The notes: generated from the letters alone by a model not told the origin. Positions 8,647-19,275 are shown, numbered from the stretch's first letter. The stretch is DNA of 64,000 nucleotides from Formivibrio sp. (GCA_031291275.1 JARLJJ010000338.1:1-64000); one strand, 5' to 3'. A program made the numbers and translations.

Positions 8647-9186
8647 TTATCGTTTCCAAATTTCCAACTCGACAGATACATTTTGCAGCTGGTCTGCCAG
8701 CCATATCTGGCCATCCTGAATGGTGCATTGCAATTGCATTGAGCGATTGGCGAGCCCAGCTAGCGCCTGTACCGCATCAACAGGAATGTTCGCAACAGCC
8801 AGGTTCTCAAAACGACGTGCTTTGTTGCTGTTCTGTTCCCACCAAATTTCGGCGGAACGTCCACTGTAGCAATAGAGTTGTACTCGCCCCGCTTTGCCGC
8901 AGGCTTGTCGCAAGCGTTTTTCATCGGGTTGGCCAAGTTCAATCCAGAGCTCGATGGCACCGGTTAGGTCTTTTTGCCAAATATCAGGCTCATCGTTATC
9001 ACACAGACCTTTGGTAAAAGCGAGCGACTCGTTGGCATTTAATGCAAACGCCAGCAATCTCGCCATCATTCGCCCATCATTTTCAGAAGGATGACGAGCA
9101 ATCGTCAACGCGTGGCCCGCATAATAGTTACGGTCCATATCGGCGATCTGCAAATCCGCCTTGTAGATAGTTGCCTTAAGGGCCAT
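8647..9186 (-). CDS. yaeQ: YaeQ family protein
   Basis: 179 aa, close to E. coli YaeQ (181). Starts MALKATIYKADLQIADMDRNYY, the family signature, followed by HPSENDGRMMARLLAFAL and the conserved DIWQKDLTGAIELWIELGQPDEKRL. The fold is related to PD-(D/E)xK nucleases; E, D and K residues in the IELWIELGQPDEKR strand-turn fit that site. The biochemical role is not settled; in enterobacteria it suppressed loss of a haemolysin regulator. It stands alone between ppdK and a small membrane protein gene on the same strand. Confidence 0.9.
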   Translation of the reverse strand: MALKATIYKADLQIADMDRNYYAGHALTIARHPSENDGRMMARLLAFALNANESLAFTKGLCDNDEPDIWQKDLTGAIELWIELGQPDEKRLRQACGKAGRVQLYCYSGRSAEIWWEQNSNKARRFENLAVANIPVDAVQALAGLANRSMQLQCTIQDGQIWLADQLQNVSVELEIWKR

Positions 9187-9253
9187 GTTCGTACGCTTGA
9201 AAAAGTGGGAAGCCGGATAATGAACCGTTCAGGGCAGCAGGCAAAGCAGAAAT

Positions 9254-9769
9254 TCAGGGCAGGACCGACTGACGGCGCGAATCCCGGTACATGCGGAGTA
9301 TGGTGGAAAAATTAATTGCAGCCACCACGGCCTCCAACGCCGACCCGCCAATGGATCCGGCAATAATATTGTTGGCAAACCAAAGCAACGTACCCATCAG
9401 CAAGACCAGGCGCATGCGGATGCCGTTCAAGCGAAAGAGACCGAGCGTAGCGATACTTGAGGCAATCAATGGCAGTACATCCGCTGGGTGTTTAACGAAC
9501 ACAAAACCCAATCCGATATTAAGCAGCACAATAGCCCAAGCCAACCAAAGCGAGCGAGTGTGCATTGACAGAAGAGATCGACTTGCAGAAACCAGCGTAC
9601 TGGCCACCGCAGTGGGATTTCCGAGCAAAAAGAAGTGTACGGCATAAGCCACGCACTCACTGGTCATCCATAGCTTAAAATGCTTGTCGTTCATTTGCAG
9701 GAACGACCCGACACCCAGCACAAAAGCCAGATAACCAAACAACTGGGCCAAAGATAAAAATTCCAGCAT
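9254..9769 (-). CDS. YgjV-like inner-membrane protein
   Basis: 171 aa with five to six hydrophobic helices and short loops (for example FGYLAFVLGVGSFLQ, SECVAYAVHFFLLGN, AWAIVLLNIGLGFVF, LVLLMGTLLWFANNIIAG). This matches the YgjV/Imp family of small bacterial inner-membrane proteins of unknown function. I use the ATG at 9767-9769; a GTG three codons upstream is possible and neither has a strong ribosome-binding site. The next gene downstream on the strand is yaeQ, 67 bp away, so the two may be co-transcribed. Confidence 0.7.
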   Translation of the reverse strand: MLEFLSLAQLFGYLAFVLGVGSFLQMNDKHFKLWMTSECVAYAVHFFLLGNPTAVASTLVSASRSLLSMHTRSLWLAWAIVLLNIGLGFVFVKHPADVLPLIASSIATLGLFRLNGIRMRLVLLMGTLLWFANNIIAGSIGGSALEAVVAAINFSTILRMYRDSRRQSVLP

Positions 9770-9815
9770 TGTGATCACAATATTTTAAAAGGGGCAAACC
9801 CCAAATCCATCAAGA

Positions 9816-11711
9816 TTAAGCCTGTAGTTGTTCCAGCTTCTCGGTAATATCGAGCCATTCCAGCTCCAACAATTCGATGCGTTGCTTGATCTCCGATTCC
9901 TGCAATAGTGTATTTTGCAGTATGGCTTTGTTTTCAAGCGCATACATTGACTGATCAGCCAACTGATTCGTTAATGTGGCATGCAAGTCCGTCAATTCTG
10001 CAAGTTCCTTCTCGATTTTTCCAAGCCGCTGCTCAAGCGGTTTGCGCTGGACGGAGATACGCTGGCGCATCTCTGCGGCTTGCCGTTTCTGCGTCTTTCG
10101 ATCTGGCGGATCACCGCCATCGCTCAGACGTCTTGTTTCCGTTGCACGATTTTCCTGACTGTACTGACTGTAATCATCCAGATCACCGTCAAACAAACGC
10201 ACGGTTCCACCTTCGATCAGCCAGAAATCATCCACCGTACTGCGCATCAGGTGACGATCATGCGAGACCACAATCAACGCGCCTTCATAATCCTGCATGG
10301 CCATGGTGAGCGCCTGGCGCATTTCAATATCCAGGTGGTTGGTCGGCTCGTCCAACAGCAACAGATTGGGCTTTTGCCAGATCAGCAAGGCCAAGGCGAG
10401 ACGGGCTTTTTCACCCCCGGAAAAGGGTCCTACCTTGCTCATGGCCATTTCACCGCGAAAATCAAACCCCCCCAGATAATCGCGCAATTCCTGCTCGCGG
10501 GTGGTTGGATCGAGCTTCTGCATATGCCAGAGCGGTGTTTCATCTACACGTAACTGATCAAGTTGGTGCTGAGCGAAATACCCCACACGCAGACCCTTGC
10601 CTTCAGTTCGCACACCCTGCAGCAGCGGGTTTTCGCCTGCCAAGGCTTTGATCAGCGTGGATTTACCTGCGCCATTGATGCCTAGCAAACCCAGACGCGC
10701 GCCGCGTTCCACGCTGAAATTGAGATTGCGCAGCACCGGATGCGCCGGGTTGTAGCCGGCCTCGCCGTTTTCAACACGCAATAGCGGATTTGGACTGGCA
10801 TCGGGTTCGCGGAAAGAAAAAGTAAACGGAGAATCCACATGCGCCGCTGCGATGCGCTCCATCCGTTCCAATGCCTTAACCCGGCTTTGCGCCTGCCGCG
10901 CCTTGGTTGCTTGGGCCTTGAACCGGGTAATGAACGATTCCAGGTGGGCAATTTCGCGCTGCTGCTTGTCAAAAGCCTGTTGTTGCAAGGAAAGGCGCGC
11001 AGCCTTTTGTGCTTCGAAATCGGCATAGTTGCCGGTATACAGGTTCAGTGCGGCTTGTTCGACATGCAGGATAGTGTTGACCGTGTTATCAAGAAAATCG
11101 CGGTCATGCGAGATGGTCAGCAGCATGCCCGGGAAACTGCGCAGCCAGTTTTCCAGCCAGACTACCGTTTCCAGGTCCAGGTGGTTGGTTGGTTCATCCA
11201 GCAGCAACAGGTCAGACCGGCGCATCAGCGCCTGTGCGAGATTTAGCCGCATACGCCAGCCACCGGAGAAATTCGCCACGGGCTGATTCATGCCCTCTTC
11301 GGAAAAACCCAGTCCAGCGAGCAGCTTGGCGGCACGAGACGGCGCGGAATAACCATCGATGACTTCCAGCCGCGCCAGACATTCGGCATGATGCAGTCCA
11401 TCGTGTTGACTGGCAGCCAGATCCCGTTCGATCGCCCGCAATTCCAGATCGCCATCGAGCACATATTCCAGCGCGGGCATATCCAGAGCGGGTGTTTCCT
11501 GTGCAACGTGCGCAATCACGTAACCAGGCGGCAATTCCAGATCGCCGGCATCCTGATGCAATTCACCACGCAGCAAAGCGAAAAAGCTGGACTTCCCCGC
11601 GCCATTCGGCCCGACAATGCCGACCTTGCAACTGGGGTTCAATGTGAGGTCGACGCGATCAAGCAAAACCTTGATGCCACGTCGTAGGGTAAGGGATTTG
11701 AGTCTGATCAT
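9816..11711 (-). CDS. ABC-F ATPase, YheS-like
   Basis: 631 aa, as long as E. coli YheS (637), which it resembles throughout. Two ATP-binding cassettes in one chain and no membrane part: Walker A GPNGAGKSS (about 35) and GINGAGKST (about 345); signatures NFSGGW and PFSGGEKA; Walker B LLLLDEPTNHLDLE and LLLLDEPTNHLDIE. The linker carries the ABC-F P-site tRNA-interaction region, and the last 90 residues are a coiled coil. ABC-F proteins bind the ribosomal E site and adjust the peptidyl-transferase centre of stalled ribosomes. Starts at ATG 11709-11711; a TTG three codons earlier is less likely. Confidence 0.93.
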   Translation of the reverse strand: MIRLKSLTLRRGIKVLLDRVDLTLNPSCKVGIVGPNGAGKSSFFALLRGELHQDAGDLELPPGYVIAHVAQETPALDMPALEYVLDGDLELRAIERDLAASQHDGLHHAECLARLEVIDGYSAPSRAAKLLAGLGFSEEGMNQPVANFSGGWRMRLNLAQALMRRSDLLLLDEPTNHLDLETVVWLENWLRSFPGMLLTISHDRDFLDNTVNTILHVEQAALNLYTGNYADFEAQKAARLSLQQQAFDKQQREIAHLESFITRFKAQATKARQAQSRVKALERMERIAAAHVDSPFTFSFREPDASPNPLLRVENGEAGYNPAHPVLRNLNFSVERGARLGLLGINGAGKSTLIKALAGENPLLQGVRTEGKGLRVGYFAQHQLDQLRVDETPLWHMQKLDPTTREQELRDYLGGFDFRGEMAMSKVGPFSGGEKARLALALLIWQKPNLLLLDEPTNHLDIEMRQALTMAMQDYEGALIVVSHDRHLMRSTVDDFWLIEGGTVRLFDGDLDDYSQYSQENRATETRRLSDGGDPPDRKTQKRQAAEMRQRISVQRKPLEQRLGKIEKELAELTDLHATLTNQLADQSMYALENKAILQNTLLQESEIKQRIELLELEWLDITEKLEQLQA

Positions 11712-11771
11712 GGGCGGCAAGTCTAGCAGACTTGCCGGTACTCACCGAGAGCTGGAAGCGGTTTTTATCGC

Positions 11772-13967
11772 TTATGCCGCCAAAGAATGGCGTAATTCGT
11801 CCAGGACACCATCGGTCAGGCTGCCTGACCACGCTTCGTGCCGTAAGCGGCCCTTGCGCATGAGCAACTCAACCTCGATCCGAGTAAATGTCCGTCCATT
11901 CGCTCCGGCGCGATTGGTAAACAAAAATCGCGTACCTTGAGGACTAATCCAGGTCAGGCGCATTTTCGAATGACTTTCATCATTCTCCTGCAAGTCCACC
12001 CAGTCCCAACGTTTAGGAAATTCATCGGGTAAAACGGGAGGAAAATCATAAGTTGGGTCTTCTTTTACAACAGGATCAGGATCAGCGACAGCAGGCATGG
12101 GATAAACCGGCACGTTTGAAGGCGGGCGCATACCATTTCGAATTGCCGAGGCATGGCAATGAACCAGCTCAGACATGAATGACTGACAAGCCTCGGTTGT
12201 CATCCCGGACTGTACAACCCCTTCTTCCAATGTTTTCAGTAAATGCGGTAGTCGATTGACTAACTGCAGCCGCTCCTCTGGACCACGTTTGGGTTCCACG
12301 CTCCAGAGTAAATCGTCCAACGCGGCAACATAGGTCACAAATCGGGGATCATTTTCGCCTGCCGGGCCATATGTTTTAGCCAATGCCGGTGTCCACCATT
12401 GCCGAACAAATTCATCGACCAGAGGCGGGATATCACGCTTGAATAGGCGGGCGCAGACCAGGCCCTCAGCAGTCGCCATCCCAAGTTCTTCAAGTTCGGC
12501 AGACACCAACTCTTCGGTATCTTCCAAAACTTGGCTCGTCGCGGCATCGGCCTCTGCCAATAAAAACGATTCCAAATCCTCAAGTGCCTGATCAAAGATG
12601 CCCACATCATTTTCAAAATTGACGGCGATCCATGAAACGATCGCAGACAGCTTGTCAAACCGTGGATTGCCAGCATCCGCATCATCACGCCAATCAATGG
12701 CAGCTTCAGCCAAACGGTCCAGCAACTGGCGTGCAGGGTGTTGTTTACGAGCAAAAAATGCACTGTCTAGCAGTGCCACTTTAAGCACTGGAATCTGCAG
12801 TCGCCCGATCAAGCCTTTGATCGCTTCAGGTAGACGAGAATCTTCAAACAAACGATCAAACAACAACGCGACAAGATTCAAGGTCATCGCATCCATCTGC
12901 GCCAAGCCTTGAGCCCATTGTGTATTTTGCAGCAGCGATATCAGGTTATCGCGTGCCGGGTGCATGGTCATGCCTTCAATCGCTACAGGCTCATCTTCCT
13001 GATGATGCTGCAATTGATCCAGGAAAGTGAACTCTGCAATCGGACTGGCCATTGCCTGCGGAGTAGCTAACTGTGTTTGCCCATTCAGCAGTCGTTCCAG
13101 GTGTGCAGCCAACGCGGCAGGTACAGCCATATTGACTAACCCGGAAGGCAAAGTAGCATCGTTTATAGGCGCTTCGGGATTATTCCCACTTGAAGGTGGT
13201 AGAACCGTGTTTTCGTCTCGCGTAACCGACTTGACGTTACTTTTCGTCAGAGTACGAGGCTTATAGATCACCGGCTGAACATTCTGCTGCACTAAATACT
13301 CATTAACCTGCCGATAGATGCCACCCACCTGATGGGTGAGTTGTGATTCAAACGTGCGCATTGCCACAAGACGCGCCTCAACACTGCTTTCTATCTGCTG
13401 GCACGCCCCCTGCATCGCTTCGCAAATAGCTTCGGGGCTTATCGGATTGGCCGCGTTTTGCTCCTCGCTGCGTGGCAGCAATCGGGCAAGGCGCGACTCA
13501 AGCTGCCGCAAATCATCCCCGCTGGTGCGTTTGAACGCACTCACCATATTGCTTGCGGTCAGATTCTCTTCATACTCGTCATTAGCCACAAGAGACAGTT
13601 CGGCGGCAGAGATGTCTTTTTTGATAAAGTGCGCGCCACCACCTTCTATGCCATCGATATCACGCAAACGACTATTGAACGCATCCAGGAATCGCAGTTT
13701 GAACTCGGATTTGATCTGATTATGTTTGCTCTGTGTTTCAGTTCGGGCAGCAAAATAAATATCACGCAAAGTGCGCTCGACGGATTTCTCTGCCAAATCC
13801 AGAAAATCATTTTCAAGTCGATCAAAAAAACCATCAAACGACTGGAGCAATAGTTGCAAGGCCATATCACGGCAAGCCAACAGCTTGGGGTCGGTTAACG
13901 GGACAAAACCCGCTACATCCCTGGAAGCGTCGACTGCATTTTGATCGGGCAATCTTGACTTACTCAT
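11772..13967 (-). CDS. DUF1631 family protein
   Basis: 731 aa, cytosolic, mostly helical and acidic. It matches the DUF1631 family: N-terminal LLACRDMALQLLLQSFDGFFDRLENDFLDLAEKS-type block, a Pro/Thr-rich linker (about 235-300), a helical core around residues 330-600, and a compact C-terminal domain (650-731) with WDWVDLQ and LTWISPQGTRFLFTNRAG that looks PilZ-like. No enzyme motif is visible. Its function is unknown; the C-terminal domain suggests possible nucleotide or c-di-GMP binding, which is inference. The ATG at 13965-13967 has AGGAG 5 nt upstream; 22 extra in-frame codons upstream are not favoured. Confidence 0.8.
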   Translation of the reverse strand: MSKSRLPDQNAVDASRDVAGFVPLTDPKLLACRDMALQLLLQSFDGFFDRLENDFLDLAEKSVERTLRDIYFAARTETQSKHNQIKSEFKLRFLDAFNSRLRDIDGIEGGGAHFIKKDISAAELSLVANDEYEENLTASNMVSAFKRTSGDDLRQLESRLARLLPRSEEQNAANPISPEAICEAMQGACQQIESSVEARLVAMRTFESQLTHQVGGIYRQVNEYLVQQNVQPVIYKPRTLTKSNVKSVTRDENTVLPPSSGNNPEAPINDATLPSGLVNMAVPAALAAHLERLLNGQTQLATPQAMASPIAEFTFLDQLQHHQEDEPVAIEGMTMHPARDNLISLLQNTQWAQGLAQMDAMTLNLVALLFDRLFEDSRLPEAIKGLIGRLQIPVLKVALLDSAFFARKQHPARQLLDRLAEAAIDWRDDADAGNPRFDKLSAIVSWIAVNFENDVGIFDQALEDLESFLLAEADAATSQVLEDTEELVSAELEELGMATAEGLVCARLFKRDIPPLVDEFVRQWWTPALAKTYGPAGENDPRFVTYVAALDDLLWSVEPKRGPEERLQLVNRLPHLLKTLEEGVVQSGMTTEACQSFMSELVHCHASAIRNGMRPPSNVPVYPMPAVADPDPVVKEDPTYDFPPVLPDEFPKRWDWVDLQENDESHSKMRLTWISPQGTRFLFTNRAGANGRTFTRIEVELLMRKGRLRHEAWSGSLTDGVLDELRHSLAA

Positions 13968-14176
13968 TACTGCTCCTGCAAGTGCGCACAGTGCGTCTTG
14001 TATGCAAATATTAGCAGATAACAATATACCCAAATGGTCAAAAAAAATACTACTCAGGATGGATGCAAAGAACGACTACATCACAACCTCCTTTATTTTG
14101 GTTCCAGTAACGGTCTACTGTACAAGCTTTGATGGAATTGGTGCATATCTTGCCGATTGTTACAGGCCTGCTGGTA

Positions 14177-14182
14177 TATAAT
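14177..14182 (+). promoter_or_regulatory. Candidate -10 box of prfB
   Basis: A perfect TATAAT in the context TGGTATATAAT lies 37 bp upstream of the prfB ATG. No good -35 is seen at 16-18 bp; the upstream TG could compensate. Confidence 0.4.
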
Positions 14183-14218
14183 TCCCGGTTTTGCAGTTGC
14201 AGAAGCGGAATAGTTGCG

Positions 14219-15322
14219 ATGGAAGCGGAACAGTTAAACCAGATTGAAAATACTCTATCTGATCTTGCAAGCCGAACGGAAGAATTACGGCGATATCTTG
14301 ATTACCCAGGCAAACGTGATCGCCTGGAAGAAGTAGTTCGTCTAACGGAAGATCCGGACATCTGGAACGACCCAAAGAAAGCTCAGGAACTTGGTCGTGA
14401 GCGCAAGGCGCTGGAAGATGTTGTTGTCGTTCTAGACCGCGTAGCGGGCGAAATTGCCGATGGCAACGACTTGTTCGACATGGCAAAAAATGAAGCTGAC
14501 TTCGATACGCTCCACGCCATCGAAGCCGATGTGGAAAAAATCAGTGCAGAAATCAATGCGCTGGAATTCCGTCGCATGTTCAATAACCCGATGGACCCAA
14601 ACAACTGCTTTATTGATATCCAGTCTGGCGCAGGTGGCACCGAAGCGCAGGATTGGGCGGGCATGCTGCTTCGTATGTACGTTCGCTACGGCGAGCGCAA
14701 AGGCTTTAAGGTTGAAGTCATGGAAGAATCCGACGGCGAAGTGGCCGGGATTACCAGCGCAACGATTAAATTAAACGGTGACTATGCCTACGGATTTTTG
14801 CGTACCGAAACCGGCGTTCATCGCTTGGTACGCGTATCGCCGTTCGACTCCAATGCTCGTCGCCATACCTCATTCTGCTCAGTTTTTGTCTACCCAGAAG
14901 TTGATGACAGCATTGAAATTGATATCAACCCCGCCGATCTGCGAATCGATACCTACCGCGCTTCTGGTGCGGGTGGCCAGCACATTAACAAGACAGATTC
15001 AGCAGTACGGATCACGCATAATCCATCCGGCATTGTGGTGCAATGCCAGAACGACCGCTCCCAACACCGCAACCGTGAAGAAGCCATGCAAATGTTGCGC
15101 GCCAAGCTCTATGAGGCCGAATTACGCAAACGCATGGAAGCCCAGCAATCGCTGGAGGCAGGAAAATCGGATATCGGTTGGGGTCATCAGATTCGTTCTT
15201 ACGTCTTTGACCAAAGCCGTATCAAAGATCTGCGTACCAATTTTGAAGTGGGCAACCTCAAGGGCGTAATGGATGGTGATCTTGACGGTTTTATTGCGGC
15301 CAGCCTCAAACAAGGCGTGTAA
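14219..15322 (+). CDS. prfB: Peptide chain release factor 2
   Basis: 367 aa (E. coli RF2 is 365). The class-I release factor motifs are intact: SPF at 207-209 for UAA/UGA recognition and GGQ at 252-254 for peptidyl-tRNA hydrolysis. It terminates translation at UAA and UGA codons. The ATG at 14219 was chosen by alignment with other RF2 starts; 30 upstream in-frame codons look non-coding. The usual programmed +1 frameshift site after about codon 26 is absent: the reading is TAT CTT GAT TAC, so Leu-Asp is read in frame with no internal UGA. lysS follows after 57 bp, as in many proteobacteria. Confidence 0.97.
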   Translation: MEAEQLNQIENTLSDLASRTEELRRYLDYPGKRDRLEEVVRLTEDPDIWNDPKKAQELGRERKALEDVVVVLDRVAGEIADGNDLFDMAKNEADFDTLHAIEADVEKISAEINALEFRRMFNNPMDPNNCFIDIQSGAGGTEAQDWAGMLLRMYVRYGERKGFKVEVMEESDGEVAGITSATIKLNGDYAYGFLRTETGVHRLVRVSPFDSNARRHTSFCSVFVYPEVDDSIEIDINPADLRIDTYRASGAGGQHINKTDSAVRITHNPSGIVVQCQNDRSQHRNREEAMQMLRAKLYEAELRKRMEAQQSLEAGKSDIGWGHQIRSYVFDQSRIKDLRTNFEVGNLKGVMDGDLDGFIAASLKQGV

Positions 15323-15379
15323 CGCACCCCACCAATTTGAACAAGTGGGCGCTCATGCGCCCTATAGATGGAAAGCATT

Positions 15380-16894
15380 ATGAGCGACAAGCAAGTCATC
15401 CCAGAAGTGGCCGTGCAAGACGAAAACCAGTTAATTGCCGAGCGCCGTACCAAACTGAAGGCTATTCGCGAGCAAGGTATCGCCTTCCCGAACGATTTCA
15501 AACCCAATTGCCAATCGGCGGACTTGCATGCCAAATTCGACGCGCTTGAAAGCGAAGAATTGGTTGGACAAGCTGTAGAAGTAGCTATCGCCGGTCGCAT
15601 GATGCTCAAGCGCGTGATGGGTAAAGCCAGTTTTGCGACCATTCAAGACGCCTCGGGCCAGATACAGTTCTATATCAGCCGAGATGCCGTGGGCGAAGCC
15701 ATCTATGCATCGTTCAAACATTGGGACATGGGCGATATTATCGGGGCCAAAGGCTCTCTGATGAAAACCAAGACCGGTGAACTTACCGTACAGGTTTCTG
15801 AATTGCGTCTTTTGACCAAATCCTTGCGACCTCTGCCGGACAAGCATCACGGCATGGCCGACCAGGAGATGAAGTATCGCCAGCGCTACCTAGATTTGAT
15901 CACCAACCCGCAAAGCCGCGATACCTTTTTCAAGCGCTCAATGATCATTCGCAAGGTACGCGAAGTGATGGTCAGCGAAGGCTACCTGGAAGTTGAAACG
16001 CCGATGATGCACCCGATTCCCGGCGGGGCTGCGGCCAAACCTTTCACCACGCACCATAACGCGCTGGATATGCAACTTTTTCTGCGCATCGCGCCGGAGC
16101 TTTACCTCAAGCGTCTGGTTGTCGGTGGCATGGAACGCGTGTTTGAAATCAATCGCAGCTTTCGCAATGAAGGCATGAGTACGCGGCACAATCCAGAATT
16201 CACCATGATGGAGTTTTACGAGGCTTACGCCGACTACACTCGCATGATGGAGCTTACCGAAACAGTGATTCGCGAATGCGCACGTGAAGCCATAGGTCAC
16301 ACAGTGATCGAATACCAAGGCCGTGTCGTAGACTTATCCAAGCCATTCGAACGCCTGACAGTGACGCAAGCCATCATCAAGTACAATCCACAGTACACCG
16401 AAGCACAGTTGCATGACCGCGCTTGGTTGAAAGCAGAAATCGAACGCTTGGGTGGCAAGCTTGTCATTACTGATGGCATCGCAGGCTTGCAATTCTCCTT
16501 ATTTGAAGCCACCACGGAAGAACAGCTGTGGGATCCGACTTACATCATCGATTACCCGCTGGAAATCTCGCCATTGGCACGCGCCTCGGATGCCAATCCG
16601 GGGATAACCGAACGTTTTGAGCTCTTTATGGTCGGCCGCGAACATGCCAACGGGTTCTCTGAACTCAACGATCCGGAAGATCAAGCCGAGCGCTTCCTTT
16701 CTCAAGCCAAGGCCAAAGATGCCGGTGACGAAGAGGCTATGCACTATGATGCCGACTACATCCGAGCGTTGGAATATGGTCTCCCCCCCACCGGTGGTTG
16801 CGGCATCGGTATTGACCGCCTGGTTATGCTACTGACCGATTCAGCCAGTATTCGTGACGTCATTCTCTTCCCGCAGATGCGGCGCGAGGATTAA
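15380..16894 (+). CDS. lysS: Lysyl-tRNA synthetase, class II
   Basis: 504 aa (E. coli LysS 505). N-terminal OB-fold anticodon-binding domain (about 65-150, with [20 protein letters not shown]), then the class-II catalytic core: motif 1 around [18 protein letters not shown], motif 2 [31 protein letters not shown], motif 3 [15 protein letters not shown]. It charges tRNA-Lys in the cytosol. GGAAAG precedes the ATG at 15380; an ATG four codons upstream overlaps this Shine-Dalgarno. Likely co-transcribed with prfB, ending at a strong terminator. Confidence 0.97.
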   Translation: MSDKQVIPEVAVQDENQLIAERRTKLKAIREQGIAFPNDFKPNCQSADLHAKFDALESEELVGQAVEVAIAGRMMLKRVMGKASFATIQDASGQIQFYISRDAVGEAIYASFKHWDMGDIIGAKGSLMKTKTGELTVQVSELRLLTKSLRPLPDKHHGMADQEMKYRQRYLDLITNPQSRDTFFKRSMIIRKVREVMVSEGYLEVETPMMHPIPGGAAAKPFTTHHNALDMQLFLRIAPELYLKRLVVGGMERVFEINRSFRNEGMSTRHNPEFTMMEFYEAYADYTRMMELTETVIRECAREAIGHTVIEYQGRVVDLSKPFERLTVTQAIIKYNPQYTEAQLHDRAWLKAEIERLGGKLVITDGIAGLQFSLFEATTEEQLWDPTYIIDYPLEISPLARASDANPGITERFELFMVGREHANGFSELNDPEDQAERFLSQAKAKDAGDEEAMHYDADYIRALEYGLPPTGGCGIGIDRLVMLLTDSASIRDVILFPQMRRED

Positions 16895-16905
16895 TCTGCC
16901 TGATC

Positions 16906-16942
16906 AATGCACAACGCCGGCCCTGCGCCGGCGTTGTGCATT
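16906..16942 (+). terminator. Intrinsic terminator after lysS
   Basis: A perfect 15-bp stem (16906-16920 with 16928-16942) with a 7-nt loop starts 11 bp after the lysS stop. The U tract is weak. The very stable GC core overlaps the longest possible start of the next gene, arguing for a later start there. Confidence 0.8.
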
Positions 16943-16965
16943 CTGTTTCCCGAGACCCAAGCCGC

Positions 16966-17757
16966 ATGATTCCTTCCATTCGAAACATGACCGCTACACA
17001 GCGGACACCCCAAGCCAATATCCGCCTCGGGGCCACGCTGGCTTTTGTGGCGGGAGCCACCAATGCCGGGGGATTCCTGGCAGTGGGACAATACACATCG
17101 CACATGACCGGCATCGTTTCCCTGATGGCCGACAATATCGCGCTTGGCAACCTGTCACTGGCACTGGGAGGACTCTCTGCATTCTGTGCATTTCTTGCAG
17201 GCGCCATGACCAGCTCAGTGATGCTGAACTGGGCCAAGCGACGGCGACTGCGCAGCCAGTTTGCCTTGCCGTTATTACTGGAAGCAGCACTGCTCCTGCT
17301 CTTCGGCTTGATGGGCGCAATAATGGATGCGCATTATGCATTTCGATTGCCGGAAACCGTCATTCTTTTGTGCTTTACGATGGGACTGCAGAACGCCGTC
17401 ATTACCAAAATATCGCGCGCGGAAATCCGCACCACCCACCTTACCGGACTGGTTACCGATTTCGGCATTGAGCTCGGTCGCTTAATTTACTTCAACCATA
17501 GTCAAGAACTGGGTCCAATCGAGGCCGATCGACGCCGGCTGGCCATCCAGTGCAAACTGATCCTGATGTTTATTAGCGGAGGCATTATGGGAGGCCTCGG
17601 ATTTAAACATCTTGGTTATGCAACGACACTGCCTCTTGCTTTATTACTGGTCGTACTCACGCTTTTACCCCTCCATGATGACATGCGTTTGCGTTATCGC
17701 GTTTTTCGCCGCAGTCATCAATCCCGCTTCCAAGCATATAACCAAGAAAACTACTGA
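16966..17757 (+). CDS. DUF1275 (YoaK-type) membrane protein
   Basis: About 263 aa, six to seven transmembrane helices. ATLAFVAGATNAGGFLAVGQYTSHMTG is the DUF1275 signature (TM1 and the following loop), and TMGLQNAVITKISRAEIRTTHLTGLVTDFGIELGR is the second conserved half. Inner-membrane location; function unknown, though the family is often described as putative transporters. The start is uncertain: ATG codons at 16966 and 16987 are both plausible, while 16936 lies inside the lysS terminator stem. Confidence 0.82.
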   Translation: MIPSIRNMTATQRTPQANIRLGATLAFVAGATNAGGFLAVGQYTSHMTGIVSLMADNIALGNLSLALGGLSAFCAFLAGAMTSSVMLNWAKRRRLRSQFALPLLLEAALLLLFGLMGAIMDAHYAFRLPETVILLCFTMGLQNAVITKISRAEIRTTHLTGLVTDFGIELGRLIYFNHSQELGPIEADRRRLAIQCKLILMFISGGIMGGLGFKHLGYATTLPLALLLVVLTLLPLHDDMRLRYRVFRRSHQSRFQAYNQENY

Positions 17758-17816
17758 AATCCAAACGAGGCCTATAAAATAGCCCCATCACCACCGACCA
17801 ATTGCCGGGCTTCGTT

Positions 17817-19214
17817 ATGGATTATTTTCCCGTATTTATCGATTTAAAGAATCAGCCTTGCCTTGTTGTAGGTGGAGGAGACGTTGCGCAGCGCAAGGTA
17901 AGCCTGCTAATAGCAGCCGGTGCGCAACTGACGCTGATCGCGCCGCAATTGACGCCATCGCTGCTCGAACTGGTAAATAATGGGCGAATCCATCATGTAC
18001 CCAGAAATTGGCAACAGGGTGATGCCATCGGCATGCGTTTGGTGATCGCAGCAACCAACAATCCCACGGTTAATATTGCGATCCATTCCGAATGCGAAGC
18101 GACCGGCATCCTTGTCAATGTCGTTGATCACCCCGAACTTTGTCGGTTCATCGTCCCCTCCATCGTGGATCGCTCACCCTTAATGATCGCCATTTCAAGC
18201 GGCGGACAAGCACCGGTTCTGGCAAGACACCTGAGAGCCAGAATTGAAGCATGGTTACCGCATGGCTATGGGGTACTAGCACGACTCGCCGGGCAATTTC
18301 GCGATCAGGTCAAGACAAGTTTTGGGGATCGGGAACGGGAACGTCGGCGTTTCTGGGAGTCAGCATTGGAAGGCGCTGCAGCCGAAAAAGCCTTGGCGGG
18401 AGATGAACAAGGTGCGGCAGCGGCATTAACTGCCGAGCTTGAGCGCGCGCAAGCAGATACACGACAACAAGGCGCGGTCTATCTGGTGGGCGCCGGACCT
18501 GGCAACCCGGACCTGCTGACTTTTCGCGCTCTGCGTTTGATGCAAAAAGCCGATGTCGTCCTTTACGATAACCTGGTTTCCTCCGACATTCTGGCGCTGG
18601 TACGCCGAGATGCCGAACGCCTATATGTTGGAAAAAAAGCGAGCAACCACGCCCTGCCCCAGGAGGAAATCAACAAACTCCTGGTTAAATTAGCCCAGGA
18701 AGGCAAGACGGTACTGCGCCTTAAAGGAGGCGACCCCTTCATCTTTGGACGTGGTGGCGAAGAAATTGATGAACTGGCGCAAAACGGTATTCCATTTGAA
18801 GTTGTACCGGGAATCACTTCTGCAGCAGGCGCCTCTTGTTATGCCGGCATTCCGCTCACTCATCGCGATTACGCCCAATCAGTCACCTTTGTCACAGGGC
18901 ACCGGCAAGCGGGCGAAACAGAACTCGATTGGGCACGCCTGACCAGTCCAACGGAAACGCTCGTGGTCTATATGGGAGTAAAAGAAGCACCGCACATTTG
19001 CGAACGTCTGATCACTCACGGCAGAGCAGCAACTACTCCGGCGGCCATTATTGAAAAAGCCACCACGCCAGAACAAAAAACCGTAACTGGCACGCTCGCC
19101 ACACTTCCTGCACTGATTGAGCAACATAAAATCAAGCCGCCAGCACTTATCATTATTGGCGAAGTCGTACAATTGCATGACAAACTTGACTGGCATGGCG
19201 TTCCGGTAAAGTAA
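17817..19214 (+). CDS. cysG: Siroheme synthase CysG (trifunctional)
   Basis: 465 aa. N-terminal half (1-210) is the precorrin-2 dehydrogenase/ferrochelatase: Rossmann CLVVGGGDVAQRKVSLL, then NVVDHPELCRFIVPSIVDRSPLMIAISSGGQAPVLAR. C-terminal half (215-460) is uroporphyrinogen-III C-methyltransferase: VYLVGAGPGNPDLLTFRAL, VLRLKGGDPFIFGRGGEE, PGITSAAGASCYAGIPLTHRD and the VVYMGV strand. It converts uroporphyrinogen III to siroheme for sulfite and nitrite reductases. The ATG at 17817 gives the conserved MDYFPVF start; a TTG five codons earlier is ignored. A TATAAA box lies about 45 bp upstream. Confidence 0.96.
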   Translation: MDYFPVFIDLKNQPCLVVGGGDVAQRKVSLLIAAGAQLTLIAPQLTPSLLELVNNGRIHHVPRNWQQGDAIGMRLVIAATNNPTVNIAIHSECEATGILVNVVDHPELCRFIVPSIVDRSPLMIAISSGGQAPVLARHLRARIEAWLPHGYGVLARLAGQFRDQVKTSFGDRERERRRFWESALEGAAAEKALAGDEQGAAAALTAELERAQADTRQQGAVYLVGAGPGNPDLLTFRALRLMQKADVVLYDNLVSSDILALVRRDAERLYVGKKASNHALPQEEINKLLVKLAQEGKTVLRLKGGDPFIFGRGGEEIDELAQNGIPFEVVPGITSAAGASCYAGIPLTHRDYAQSVTFVTGHRQAGETELDWARLTSPTETLVVYMGVKEAPHICERLITHGRAATTPAAIIEKATTPEQKTVTGTLATLPALIEQHKIKPPALIIIGEVVQLHDKLDWHGVPVK

Positions 19215-19275
19215 TATCCTTTTTATTCATAAAGTAAGCTCTAAATAATAAAGTAAATTATCATAAAATTAGTTA

